Origin: Vanrija pseudolonga
Taxonomy: Eukaryota > Basidiomycota > Tremellomycetes > Trichosporonales > Trichosporonaceae
Assembly: GCF_020906515.1 (NCBI RefSeq)
Contig: NC_085851.1
Coordinates: 3,286,001 to 3,350,000, forward strand
DNA length: 64,000 nt
Reading direction: 5' to 3'
Below are positions 25,246 to 36,753 of this stretch, in pieces. Within the stretch, counting starts at the first letter, position 1, and every line of letters begins with the position of its first letter. The position numbers were made by a program, and so were the translations under genes. The notes under the pieces were generated by a model. The model searched no databases, had not been told where the DNA came from, and saw only the letters and a program-made list of their open reading frames with translations.

Positions 25246-25870
25246 GTTGGGTGGCGTGTGTGTGTGTGTGTGCTGGGTGCAGCTGGGTGTCGAAACAGAC
25301 ACGTGCGCGCGACGCGTCGTGGCAGAGTGATGGGGGATGGTCGTGTGGCCGCTGCTGTTGTTGTTGCTCTTGCTGCCCTATGCACAAGTCGATGTCGAGT
25401 CCAATGATCGTTCAGTCGTGACGGGCAGAGTGTAGTGGGTGATGCAGCGAGTGCGCATTTATTGTGTTTGCAGCTCACGCGATGGGGTTGTGCATATGGT
25501 GGCGTGGACTCGTCGCGGGTGTCATGGCCTGACCCGCCCTGCAGTGACTTTTGAGGAACGTGCTATCCCCGGCTCGTCACGCCGGCCGCGCCACTCGACA
25601 CATCCCCAAAGATCCAGGTCGCCGAACAACAAACTACGCAAGCGTTTTACAGCCCGACTCCTCGACTCCGCGGCCATGCATGCATACAGCTACACGTCTG
25701 ACGTCGACATATGCTTAGTTGGCCAGGACAAAGTCTGGGTGCACTCCACTCTCATCTACTCATGCACAGCAGGCACAGTGGCCAGGACACGTCAGCCCCC
25801 CCCCCCCCCCCCGCCACGCCATATCTCGTATCTATACAATGGTTGTATACAACTCTATCACGCGACAGAT
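25246..25870. other. Tandem spacer with GT run and 17-base C run
   Basis: 625 bp upstream of the TLC-like gene. A GT microsatellite (25257-25271) lies in its leader. A 17-base C run (25796-25812) lies near the 3' end of the HERP-like gene. No gene seen. Confidence 0.5.
25796..25812 (+). repeat. 17-base homopolymer C run
   Basis: Pure C run in the 3' flank of the HERP-like gene. Similar runs occur inside several introns in this window. Confidence 0.85.
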
Positions 25871-27900
25871 CTAGTCTTCGTCCGCGACGCCCATGGCGCG
25901 CTGAGCCTCGCGCTCCTCGTCCCAGTCAATCGACTCGGAGCTGAGGGCCACGCGTGCATAGTAGCGACGCGCAGCAGGTGAAATGTCGTCGGGGAACACG
26001 GGCTCGCCGACCACGGGTTGCGTGGCGGTATCGACGTGGCTCGTGGCCAATTCACCGCCGTTTTCAGTACCCTCGGCGCTCGGGAGCGGCGTGAGCTGAT
26101 GCACAATCTGGCGCATCACACGCTCGCGTCGCCTAATGGCACGCCCGCGGCGCGCCTCGAGCACGGGGACAAGCGTGACAAACCACAGGTAGATGGGGAG
26201 GAAGAGGCGCGTCGTCCACCACCCGGGCCGGGTGAGTGGCGCGCGTCGGAGCATTGGCCCCGGTGCAATCGTACCCGGTGGTCCTGCGACAGTACGCGGC
26301 GCACCAATCGCCGAGGAGGGCAGGCGCAGCTGGCGGCTGTCAACGTCGAGGTGGTAGAGGGCAGTGTACTCGTTCCATTCCTCGGTGCGCGCCTGCTGTG
26401 CGGGGTTGCGGGGCCGCACACCAGCTGCACGCGCCGCGGCGGCGACCTCGATCGGGTCGTCCATATCGCGACCGGCACCGCCGCCAGGCGCTCCCTCGCC
26501 AAGATCGGCGCCGTCCACTCCGCCCGCACCGGCGGCGCGACGGAGCTGCCGCTGTTGCCTAATGCGCTCCTCGCGGTCCTCCATGATGTAACGGTTGTAG
26601 GCGTCAACCAACAGCCACCCCGTGGCACATGCAACCAGACCCCATAGCCGCTTGTCCTCCCATGCCATGTGACGCGTGAGCATCCACACAAAGGCGCCGA
26701 GCCTCAGTGCCGACCAGGCAAAGTGCTGCACGAGAGCGAATGAGAAGCGGGGGACGCGTAGCCGCACCGAGCCTTGCTGCACAACACGGGCGGCGGGCAC
26801 TGCTGGGGCTGGCGTTGGTGCCACAGTGGTCGTTCTTGTTGGTGTCGGTGGTGTCGAGCCAGGCAGCGCGTGCTCGCTCTGTCGTGCGACGTCCAGAACG
26901 CGAGGCACGAGCAATGTGATCCGAAGATATGCGAGGAGATGAGTGAGCTGGGAGGGTGTCATGTCGACGAGGGCCGGGAGGTTGAGGTTGTATGTGATAT
27001 GGCTGGGGTGTAAGCTGCGATATCAAGATCCTCCTCCTCAACTCACTCCAACTCGACAGCGAGGACCTCGCCAGATGGGCTATACCCACGACCGGTGTGG
27101 CCACCCCACACAGCGTGGATCTGCCTCACCACCCCCGCCTCACCATCGCGTTCCCAAAGCGCGCGGCGGACGTCGGCCGACTCGGTCTCGAGCACCACGT
27201 AGGAACCCTCGCCGAGCTGGCGCGAGTACGCCTGAATGACCGACGAGACGGCGCCTCGCGCGACCAAGCGCGACACGCTGGGCGGGGGCACCATCTGCTC
27301 CCAATGCAGCGCGGGCGTACCAAGGAGGGCGCAGAGGTGCTCGCGGGCCGAGAACAGCAGGTAGTGTGCGCAGTCGGCAAGCGCAGCGGCGGCGGGCGAA
27401 GCCGACGGCGCGTGACGCGGCGGAGGACTGCCCAGCGCCACAGCTGGAGGCGCAGCCGACGCAGCCAGCGCCATGAGGTTCAAGCCTGCACGGTGGGAGG
27501 CAATAGGGCGCGCGACGAGGTGGAGCGTTGGGCGGTCGGCGTTGACGTTGAGCACCTTGCCCAGGACGTCGGCGTCGTCGAGGATACGACCGTGGTACAC
27601 GAGGCGCAAGCCCGCGCGCTCCCAGAGGCCGTAGCCCGCCGAGCCGTTGGCGATGGCGTCCTTGACCTCGGACACGGTGAAGGCGAGGGGCACGTTCCAC
27701 CCGCCCGCTGCGGCGCCGGTGGGTGTGTTGCCGCCGCCGTGCTCGGCCGTCGGCGTCTGGACGTGGATGCGCTTTCGGAGCGGCGAGTGCCGGTGGCGCA
27801 GGCCCGAGTTGTCGACGTCGAGCGTGGCCGCGGGCTGCGCCTGGAACGCCGTGAGAGGCGGAGGCGAGGCCGGGACTGGGCCTGGTGGTTCGCCTTGCAT
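25871..27900 (-). CDS. HERP/Usa1-like ER membrane protein with ubiquitin-like domain (ERAD scaffold candidate)
   Basis: Exons 27900-27047 and 27014-25871, 665 residues, joined across a 32-nt intron. Residues about 60-150 form a ubiquitin-like fold: PLAFTVSEVKDAIANG, LRLVYHGRILDDADVLGKVL, RPTLHLVARP. This LHLV ending is the HERP/HERPUD pattern. The central part is Ala-rich. The second exon holds the two-helix membrane region (HFAWSALRLGAFVWMLTRHM with LWGLVACATGWLLVDAYNRY, and LFLPIYLWFVTLVPVLEARR). The tail is acidic. HERP and yeast Usa1 scaffold the Hrd1 ubiquitin ligase in ER-associated degradation; assignment here rests on domain order and the Ubl motif. It shares a 223-bp divergent promoter containing TTACGTAA. 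Confidence 0.82.
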
Positions 27901-28028
27901 GGTCGTTGTCAGCGTTGTGAGAGCAATGAAGTGTTGTCGTGGCTTCGCTGATTGCGGCAAGGAGCAGTGGCCATGCGATGGATGCTCGGCTGAGTGATCA
28001 TCCACGTAGCGGGGACGTGCACGTTTTA

Positions 28029-28036
28029 TTACGTAA
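28029..28036. promoter_or_regulatory. TTACGTAA bZIP (Yap-type) palindrome
   Basis: Perfect 8-bp Yap-response-type site in the 223-bp divergent promoter between the HERP-like and ADIP-type genes. It lies 129 bp from the HERP-like ATG and 88 bp from the other. Function inferred from motif. Confidence 0.5.
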
Positions 28037-28123
28037 AAACGAATAGGCCTCATGCATTGTAAACAACCTTGTGATCAAAACACGACGGGACTGACTTCTT
28101 TCGACACTCGCCATCTACGTCCA

Positions 28124-30006
28124 ATGTCGACCCACGCCGGCAACGCAGGCAGCAGTTCCGTGTCCATTTCGTCGCTCAACTCGCAGCTCCTGGCGCACGG
28201 GTACGCCAAGCGGCCGCTTTCGCTCTCGGCGCTGTCGGACAACGAGCAGGCGAATGTGTCTTACGTCGTGTCCCAGCTCCTTGGTGCCAGTGTCGTGAGT
28301 TGCACCCGCCGTTCCCCGCCGCTGACGCCAGGCCAATCTCACGTTAGTAGAGGACTTGAACGCGCGGTACCGTACCCTCGAGTACGAGTTTGGTCGGGAA
28401 CGCAAGGCGCGCGACAAGGCCGAACGGCTCAACGCAAAGCTCGAAACGGACGTCGAGGGGTACAAAGCGCGGGCGGGTGACATCGAGCGCCGGCTGGCCT
28501 TGGAGGAACGCAAGACCGAGTCGCTGCGACACGATGTTGCCCAAGGGAGAAAAGCGCTGGAGACTGTGCGCGTCGCCGCACAGCAAGAGGCCAAGCGCTC
28601 GCAGCTCAAACTTGACAAGACGCTGGGCCAGCTCGCGCGGCAAAGTCCGATCGTCCCGCCAACCTTTGAGCTCATGAACCCGGTGGCGCCAGGCGCGACG
28701 GCCCCCGTGGCAGTAAGTGATACATAACATCTATCACTGACGAGGCCAGCCCGGCGCCCTTCCCCTCCTGGAGACGACGCTGCAGGAGCTTCAGGACATT
28801 CGCGAGAACCTCCAGACCGAGACTGAGGCATTCCGCACCATCATCGTGTCGACGTCAAACGCGCTCAACGATGCCCTCGCAGCTGGGCTAGGAATGGACG
28901 CACCACCGCACCAGCGGCACTCGGACTTCTTCGCGCTCGACAAGCCAGGCAGGGTACAGCAGGTTGCGGGCCCCGCCGCGCACCCGCAGATCGCGGACGC
29001 CAAGCTGCGCGCGCTCGTGGGCGACGTGCACGCCGCGCTGACGTCTGGAGTCTCGCCACCTATGCGCGACGGGTCAGGCGAGACGGAGGCCGAGGCCGAG
29101 GAGGCGGAGGCCCAGCGCCGCGCGGCGCGCGAGCGGGAGCGCATCGAGTCGGACCTGCGCGATAGGGTCAAGGACCTCGAGGTCGAGATTGCCATCGTGC
29201 AGGGGCGCGAGGCAGAGGCCAAGAAGGCCATCGAGGAGATGGCCAAGTTGAACGTCGGGGCTGCGTGAGTTGGATCATACTGGGACTCAACTGACCCCAG
29301 CGTGCCCAAAACCACCGACTTTGAGGACGCGCGCCTGCGCGACGAGCTGCTCCGCCAGAAGAGGCTGATCGATGCCGAGCGCGAGCAGCTGCGAGCGCAG
29401 GCTGTCGCGCTGGGCGAAGAGCGCGTCGCGTTCGACGCTGCGCGCGACGAGCATGCGCGGGAGCAGGCGCTCGCCGCGCTCGCGGTTGTGGAGGTAGCGA
29501 CCGAGGCCGAGGGGGACGTGAGTCTGGCGGATCTTGCCGCGCCAGTGGAGGAGCGGGTGGTGGCGCCGGGCTCGACGACACCGCCACGAAAGACCCAGCA
29601 GCAGCATCGGTACGCCCCTCACTCGCCCTCGCCCATGTCACCGCATGCTGGCGCGTCGCCGCGCCGAACACCGCAGCGCAAGCACGTTGTCGCGAAGCGC
29701 CGCGGACCAAAGACTCCGCTCGCGCGCCTGGTGCTTGAGCGGGCGGCGCGCTCGAGCGAGGGCGGGCGGAGCAGCAGCAGCAGTAGTGGTGGTAGCGGGA
29801 AGAATCCCTTTGGCAGTAAAGACAGCGTGTTAGGCGAGAGCAGGCGGCCGAACGCGCCGAGCGAGCAAGCGCCGAGGAAGGTGTTGGGCTCGAAATCGAG
29901 CCTCACTGCCCCGACCGCTGCGACGCTGGCACGATCACAGGCCAAGTTGGCTGCGAGTGGGGCTGCCGCACCGCGCGAGGCCAAGGCTTCCCGAGCTTGG
30001 CGATAG
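28124..30006 (+). CDS. Coiled-coil protein with ADIP (afadin/alpha-actinin-binding, SSX2IP-type) domain
   Basis: Exons 28124-28294, 28353-28712, 28750-29264 and 29301-30006, 583 residues. The N-terminus SISSLNSQLLAHGYAKRPL, then NVSYVVSQLLGAS, and a heptad-rich helix (DLNARYRTLEYEFGRERKAR onward) follow the ADIP layout. Two further coiled coils occur: residues about 180-240 and 290-390, rich in Glu/Arg/Ala. The C-terminal 170 residues are basic and Ser-rich. In animals ADIP/SSX2IP is a centrosome-maturation and junction protein; in fungi a spindle-pole or cell-pole role is possible but inferred. The first splice uses AG at 28351-28352, the only acceptor that keeps the frame. Confidence 0.82.
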
Positions 30007-30102
30007 GACTGTATTATTGTAGAGAGTCATAACATGTCATCAAGGTACTAGCATTAGGCTGGCGTAACCAGCAGAAGTCCCGGTACACGACGCGCATTAA
30101 CA

Positions 30103-31971
30103 CTACTCGCTCTTTGACTTCTCGGCAGGTTCGATCGCTGCCTGGGCAGCCACGCCGAGGGACATGGAGGGAACTTCGGACACGGTCGAGTTGGGAAGGA
30201 CGAGGGGTGAGTACGCGAGGTCGTCGGCGCCGTTGGTCGAGCCGGTGTGCAGCGGGCTGTCGAGGTAGGGCGTACCGGGGTTGCTCGGGGTCGGGTTGCC
30301 CGTGCTCGACGAGTTGGATGCGGTGAGAGCGTCCATCTCCTTGCGGAGCCGCTCGAGCTCGCGCTCAAACTTACGGCCAAACACCTCGACGTAAAAGGTC
30401 GCGCCGTTCCAGATGGACGACGAGAAGATGATGATGAGGTAGATGTTGGTGGCCGTCTTGCTGTGAATAAGGAGTGTGGCGGGCAGAATCATGAAGATGA
30501 TGCTGTAGACTGGGGTGTGAGTGGGAGATCAGAGTCAGTACACTCACTGAACTGGCCGAAGATGAACCAGAGCTCGCGGTGCTCGGGGCGAATGTTGCGC
30601 AGAGCTCGGCCGATAGGGCCACGCTTGTCGTTGAGGAGGCTAAAGTCAGCACCGATGAGGCATAACAACGTACTATTGGAACGAGTTGGCGCGCTGTCCG
30701 CTCTCAATCTTTTCCTTGCGGTCGACGGAAATAAACTTGAAGTACGAGCCCTGCCAGATGCAGTAGGGCACTGCGGCGAGCGCGATCTTGAAGATCCAGC
30801 TGTAGTCGTTGATGTGGGCCAGACCCGGATACCGCTCAACAGCATTGGGGTAGTGGAACAGGACGACGGAAAGAACGATAGGGGGGTAGCTGGCGTCAGT
30901 GGTGCCGCGCCGCGACGGCACTCACATGTGGATAAACAGGCTGGTGACCTTGTCGAGGGAGTGGAACACGAGCGAGTTTCGCCAGGTGATGATGGCGCTC
31001 GCGAGGGGGCCTGGGGGTATCAGCTGGTCTCCCAGTGATCATTACCTACCGAGAGTAAGGAGGTAGCAGCAGATGAAGAGAATGGTCGAGTTGGGGAATA
31101 TCCACAGCCAGATGAGGTCGAGCGCGTTGACAAAGTAGCACATGTCTGGTGGGTCAGTCGCGTCGATGTGGCGAATACCCACCAAAGAGGAAGTAGTGCC
31201 ACTGCTTGCGTTTGTAGAGCCATGCGCGGGTGGGGAGGTAGAATGCCGACTGGATAGTGTACGCCAGGGGAAAGTAGGACGGTGCCATGCCGTACAGAAG
31301 GCATGCGAAGGCGAGCGTCCAGACACCCCAGAAGAAGGCTGAGCCGTCAGCACACGCCCACTCGCTTCGCACTTACAGATCTTCTCGCGCAATCGCACCG
31401 TCTTGGCCGAGTGCCAGCTCGCGCTGAGGTTGGTGACCTTGCCCGCGAGCTTGACCTTGAGGCGGGCGAGCTCGCGCTCCGCGTCCTGCTTGTACTTTTG
31501 TCCGCGCCTCGTGAGGCCGCGCTCCTTGTCCTTTGCGTCGCGCTCCGCCTCGTCCTCGTCGTCAAGAAGGAGGATGCTTCCCCCGCCGCCGGGTGTCCGA
31601 AGCCCCTTGGGCAGCAGGTCGCCTGCCTTCTTGCGGATCTTGGCAGACGACGCCTTTAGCCGTCGTTCGATAAGATCGAGCCTCGAGTCTGCGCAGGTCA
31701 GATGGCTTCTCGGCTCACGTTAACCGACGCACCGAAGAACGTTTCGATAGTGTCTGGACATGTCAGCTGGGTCTTCTGCACCAGAACGGCGCGGTGGCAA
31801 CGTACCGAGTAGGACGAACGACTGGCTCCAGTCGTCACCAACGCGCTCGGCGCCCCGGTGGGCCAGCCCCGAGAGCGACGAGCTCGACCGGTTCAGCGGG
31901 AGGCGGGGCGGGCCGTCATACTCGCTCGCCGGGGTTGTGGGGCGGATGATGGGTGAGTCGGTGTCTGCCAT
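30103..31971 (-). CDS. GPC1: Glycerophosphocholine acyltransferase
   Basis: Exons 31971-31806, 31753-31733 (21 nt), 31688-31377, 31338-31183, 31145-31050, 31010-30926, 30889-30674, 30639-30548 and 30509-30103, 516 residues. Gpc1 acylates glycerophosphocholine to lysophosphatidylcholine in the ER, part of phosphatidylcholine remodelling. The domain formerly called DUF2838 is clear: FFWGVWTLAFACLLYG, PSYFPLAYTIQSAFYLP, RKQWHYFLFDMCYFVN, WLWIFPNSTILFICCYLL, GPLASAIITWRNSLVFHS, LDKVTSLFIHYPPIVL, and the C-terminal YSIIFMILPATLLIHS. About 150 residues of charged head precede it. Nine exons, with the 21-nt second exon encoding TIETFF, are needed to keep the frame. Convergent with the ADIP-type gene, 96 bp apart. 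Confidence 0.94.
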
Positions 31972-33656
31972 GGTTTGTGCAGTAGCCGTGTCGTGTTGTG
32001 GATTGTGCAGAACAGAGAAGTGCGGAGTCGTGAGTGACGCGTGATGCGGCGGCGGCAAGAGCAGAGCCACAAGGCACAGCGGATAACGGCGGTGGCGGAG
32101 GCGGGCGTATGCGGTCCCCCCGGTTTAGCCAACCCAACGAGCACACTGGGCGCCAACGCGTCCCTATGCACACTGCCGACGCGTCGTGCTGTGTACCGCT
32201 GTGTCGGGGGGCGTGTAATGCCTACGCGAGTAACTACTGGGCGGGACGGGGAACGTTGCAGGCTCAGCGGCGGGGCGTGCGAGCGCCGGCGTTGGCGTTG
32301 ACGTCGGTTGGCGGTCGGCGACTTGGTCGTCGCACGTGCGCGCCACCTGGTGGTGTCGAGTGGGTATTTACAGCGTGGCTCTGGCTGAGGGCTCGCCGTG
32401 GCCGTTCTGCAAAAGTCGTCCACTTGAGAACGAGCGATGCCGCTGGCTGGTCGAGGTGTACGGGGGCGCGCGGAGGGCGAATGTCGGGGTCCTTGATGCT
32501 GGTTGTTGTTGTGGTTACCGCCTCGAGCTATCAATCTGCAATCATGCAATCCGAGCTGACGTCATTCCCGCGTGGCCGCCACGCGAGGTTGTTTACACTT
32601 TTACGAGGGTACGAGGATCCGAGGATCCGAGGAGGAATGTGAAGGAGAGGCGGCATACCCAGCGCCAGACTTTGCCAAACGAGGCGCGAGCGGCCTGGGA
32701 CGGTGCGGAACGCATAAAATCGAGCTATCCGCCGGACTGTCTCGGCCCAGCATGTTGTCTCGGCACACTGTCCTCGTGGGTGTACTGCGGAGGTGAGGAT
32801 CTCGTCAGTGGCGCTCGGCTCTTGGGGCATTTGTCCTGCTCGACGCTTCGTCAGGCAAGCAAAATGACATCAAGAGCACGATCCGTGGCATCGACCTCGT
32901 ACTCAGCCATGCCCTGCTGCGGGAATCACAGTTCACAGACATCGCCACGCGAGCTGCCTAAAGTGCGAGGCGTTGCGGCTCCGCCCGGTCAATTCTGCGC
33001 CACACCCGGCCCCTGGCAGCCATGTACGGCCCACGTGAGCCGCACTTGTAGACTAATCAGCGGTGCACGTAGGAGTGGGACGACCCGGGCATGCACCCAG
33101 CTGCATTGAAAGCCTGTTCCTAAGCCGTGGCGGTTGGCCCCGAGTTGGCTGCGGTACAGCTGTCGTGTGGCCGCCGCATCGGCGAGCAGGGTACCTGTGA
33201 CCCCGCGGACACCCATCGCCACTCATGCACCAAGATAACTCCGCCACTATTCAATCGTAGGGGAGCAGGTTCAGGAGGACCAACGCCGTCATTATCCGCC
33301 ACGAATCATGCTGATAAGGTCGTAGAGAGTTCTATGACTCCGTACAGACCAACCCAGCGCCAAGGCGGAGAGAGGGATGCTGCGCTGTACAGATCCTTGC
33401 GCCGAGGCGTCAGAGATCGAAGGCTGCAGGGGCGAGTCGGACGCATGAATGCAGTGCCGTATTGCCTGGCGTTTCTTATGGGATACTATCAGGAGGCTTG
33501 ACGGATGACATGTTGCCCATGTGGCCCAGTCACCCCCGTGGCAGGCAGCCTGGTGCTCGTGGGTCGAGTGGGCAGAGCGAAGCAATGCGCATAACAGGTT
33601 TTGCTCCTAGCGTCCAGACGTCCTCAACAATCACTCACTCACTCACCCCCCCCACC
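31972..33656. other. 1.7 kb divergent spacer GPC1 / PriA-like gene
   Basis: Contains a TGACGTCA site at 32557-32564 and a short GGATCCGA tandem near 32615-32632. No frame looks coding. Confidence 0.4.
32557..32564. promoter_or_regulatory. CRE-type TGACGTCA palindrome
   Basis: Third perfect copy in the window, again in a divergent promoter region. Confidence 0.45.
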
Positions 33657-34433
33657 ATGACGCTCCTCCTCGTCACGCTTGCCCTGTTGCTGGTTGCGAG
33701 CGCCAGCGCGGACAAGACACCACCAACCCTCGCCGTGCGTGGCATCGAGAAACGCGCGCCGATAGAGTGAGCCCGCACCCCCCCCCCCCGCCTCGCCAAC
33801 CGCTGACGTGCCGCCAGCCCGTCGACCACGGACGCATGCACCTGGGGCTGCTGGCAGCAGGCAGCCACAGCGGCAAGTTGCGACAAGTACGACACTCAGT
33901 GCACCTGCATGACCAACAGATTCGCGTTCGACAACGCATATGTGCCATGCGTATTGTTGTAAGCACGCGGGGTCGCCGCGCGCAACGCTGACACGCAGCA
34001 CACCGCAGTGTTCCGCGTCCGCCGCGACGACGTTCCAGTCATCCGCGTGTCAGTACGGGTTTGGTGCGTCCACTGGCCCGTGGAGCGCGTGGGATCGCTA
34101 ACGCCCCCACCAGAGTTATCATCTGCGGCCGCGCGCCGACGGGGACTGGAGCGCGCGCTCGTGCCGTCCTGCCCGGGGAAGAAGGTATGCCGCACCCGCC
34201 GCGGCTCGCACAAGAACCTGTTCCACAACCAGCTTGACAATGGGGGTGACTATGACGGATACGAGTGCGTCGACGTGATGCGTGAACTCGAGGCGTGCGG
34301 TGGCTGCCCTGGCGTCGACGGCGTCGACTGCACCGCGCTCGAGGGGGCCGGCGACGTCGCGTGCGTCGGCGGACTGTGCGAGGTGCGGACGTGTGAGCGC
34401 GGCTACCGACGTCACCGTGGAGTGTGCATCTAG
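33657..34433 (+). CDS. Secreted Cys-rich protein with PriA-like C-terminal domain
   Basis: Exons 33657-33766, 33818-33958, 33999-34063 and 34114-34433, 211 residues. A signal peptide (MTLLLVTLALLLVASASA) is followed by a short basic stretch (EKRAP) that may be a Kex2-like site. A Cys-rich middle (TDACTWGCWQQ, CDKYDTQCTCMTNRFAF, VPCVL, PQCSASAATTFQ) resembles CFEM-type spacing. The C-terminal 80 residues match the PriA pattern of basidiomycetes: YDGYECVDVMRELEACGGCP, DCTALEGAGDVACVGG, LCEVRTCERGYRRHRGVCI. PriA was named from a shiitake gene expressed during fruiting; its function is unknown. An extracellular or wall location is inferred. Intron 1 starts with a 12-base C run. Confidence 0.85.
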
Positions 34434-34804
34434 AGAGAGAGAGGCTTCGCCTACATTCAGAGCTATAGACTCCTCGAGTGTTATAGCAGGTTAGACCACG
34501 GACAATGGATCGGGTTTGGTGGGTGTGGCGGCGGGAAGTGCCACTCACACAGCCGAGACATGGATGTGACGCTTGACTGATCGACGCGGTGTCACACTGC
34601 TATGACCTCCGTCCAAAAAAACAAAGTTGCCGATCCCTTAAAGCCCCAGCACCCCACACACGCCAGCAGTTGCATAACATGTCTGCAGGACGAGCAAAGA
34701 AAGAAAAAAGGGCACAACTACACAAGACGGAAGCTTAGCCTCGGCTTTGATGACACATGTTTGTGGACGCGTTCCCGCGCGACGTCGATGACAACTCCCC
34801 TCGC
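34434..34804. other. Convergent 3' spacer
   Basis: 371 bp between convergent genes with A-rich patches (near 34615-34624 and 34697-34710). No gene. Confidence 0.5.
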
Positions 34805-36753
34805 TCACAGCACCTTTGTTACAACGCCAAGCACCTTGGTCTTGGCCTCACGGAGCAGGATCAGCTGCCCCTCCTTGACGTACTCGGCGTGGCTGATGAA
34901 CTCGAACACCACCTTGGAGCGGTCACCCGTGCGGATCAGGCCAGAGGGGTGGTCGAGCGAAACGATGCGCACCGTCTGGCGGATTGGGCCGCAGTGTAGC
35001 ATGGCGGTGTACTTGGGCTGTATTGTGCTCGAGTGGTGCAGCACCATGACCATACCCTCGAAGCGCATCACCGCCTTGGGCGGAGTGTCGCTCTTGGCCA
35101 CAAGCACCATGCCCTTACGGACCTGGGGTCGGCGTATCCGCTTCAGCGCGAGCCTGATGGGGGTCAGCTTTATTCAACACAGTGCACATCCCACTTACGC
35201 GACGCTCTGCCCCGCCTCGGCCGAGTCCACCCTTGCACGCTTGCGCTCAATCGTCTTGACCACGGTCGGGATGAAGTGGCCGAGCGAGTCGGGGCCAAGC
35301 AGCACCTGGTCGTTGGGCTTGACCGTGCCGGCGGTTGCGACACCGCTGACAACGGTACCGACAAAGGGCACCGAGAAGACGTCGCTGACCTGAAACTCGA
35401 ACGGCGCGTCGGCGACGTACTTCTCGTCCATCTGCGACGAGGGCAGGCAGTCGAGGAAGGTGCGCAGGTTGGGAAGGTTGTGACCAGTCACATTCGACAC
35501 CATGAAGATGGGGCACAGCTTGGGGCCAGTCGCGTTGGGGTTGGCCAACCGGCGCGCAGCATCAACTGCTTGCCTTGGGTTCTCGACAAAGAACGGCGCG
35601 CGCCTGCACCCAGGGCTCTTGAGCACCTTGACCAACATGTTGATGGTCTGCTCGAGAATGTTGGGCGGCGTCATGTCGATCTGGCGTCAGCCATGGCACT
35701 CGACGCCAACAACTCACCTTGGTCACACAGACGGCGATCGGCACGTTAAGCGCCAGAGCGACACCGAGGTGCTCCTTGGACATGCCGATAAGGCCGGCGT
35801 TGCCACCAACCATAAGCATGACGTAGTCGGGAGCACAGCCCGAAAGTCCGTAGAGCGTCGTCTTGAAGTAGCGCTCGTGCCCGGCCAGGTCGATAAACGA
35901 CACCACCTTGGAAGCGCGCTTGCAGATCTCCTCCCACGTAAGCTTCTCGCGCTTGGCGGTGCCGACGTCCGAGATATGCTCGGGGAAGATGGGCTGGCCC
36001 TTTGTCGTGAAGCCGAGAATCTCTCCGCCGACCGACGACGTACGGCCCGTCTCCACCTCGTGGGGGTGACGGAAAAGGGCGATTCGCGCCTTGCCGCGTC
36101 CGTCATCGAGCCCGCCGCGGGTCAGCACTCCAAGCGTGGTGCTCTTGCCCGCGTCGACATTGCCAACGACGGCGACGCGCACCTCCATCACCTCCTCCAT
36201 GCCAGCTGGACGGAGGCGCACGAGCCAGCACCCGTAGGGGCTGTCGGCGCCCCCGATCGCCTTCTCGCGATAGAGCTCGGTGACATCAGCCTTGAGGGCC
36301 TCGCACGTCTTGGTAAGACGCGCAATGGCCGTGTCAAGCTGCGCCGAGGTGATCGCGTCGCCGAACGCGCCGTGCCCGTCGTCGGGGTGCAGGCCGAGCG
36401 AGACGATTATCTCGCCGCGTCTGCGAAGCAGCGACGACGCGAGGCGCGCTTGCAAGGCATCGTCCTCAGCGTTGATCAGGAGGTCCTTGGCATCAGCGTC
36501 GGCATCGACCTCATCAACTCACCGCTATTGGGACTTCCGGCTCCTCGACGACCTCGGACTCGACGAGCACCTGGCCAGTGGCTATGGGCGAGGTGGGAGC
36601 TGGCTGTTGTTGTGGCTGTGGGGCAGGCTTGGGCTTGTGGTGCTTCGCCTGCTCGGCAGCGGCGTGGGCGTCGCGCGCGGCCTGTATTGATTGAATCTGC
36701 TTCTCGTGGGAGAAGTTTGCTATTTCAGCTTGGAAGGAGCGCAACGTGGTCAT
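34805..36753 (-). CDS. GTPBP1/GTPBP2-type translational GTPase
   Basis: Exons 36753-36523, 36485-35718, 35680-35199 and 35153-34805, 609 residues. G motifs are all visible: [13 protein letters not shown] (G1), a switch region ending [23 protein letters not shown] (G3) and VCVTKIDMTPP (G4, split by an intron between TK and ID). Domain II has [13 protein letters not shown]. Domain III has [20 protein letters not shown]. This is the GTPBP1/2 branch of the EF-Tu/eEF1A superfamily, linked in animals to ribosome stalling rescue and mRNA decay. The first intron is only 37 nt, with a GCTGAT branch box. The N-terminal 100 residues are Gln/Pro-rich then helical and acidic. Confidence 0.93.
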
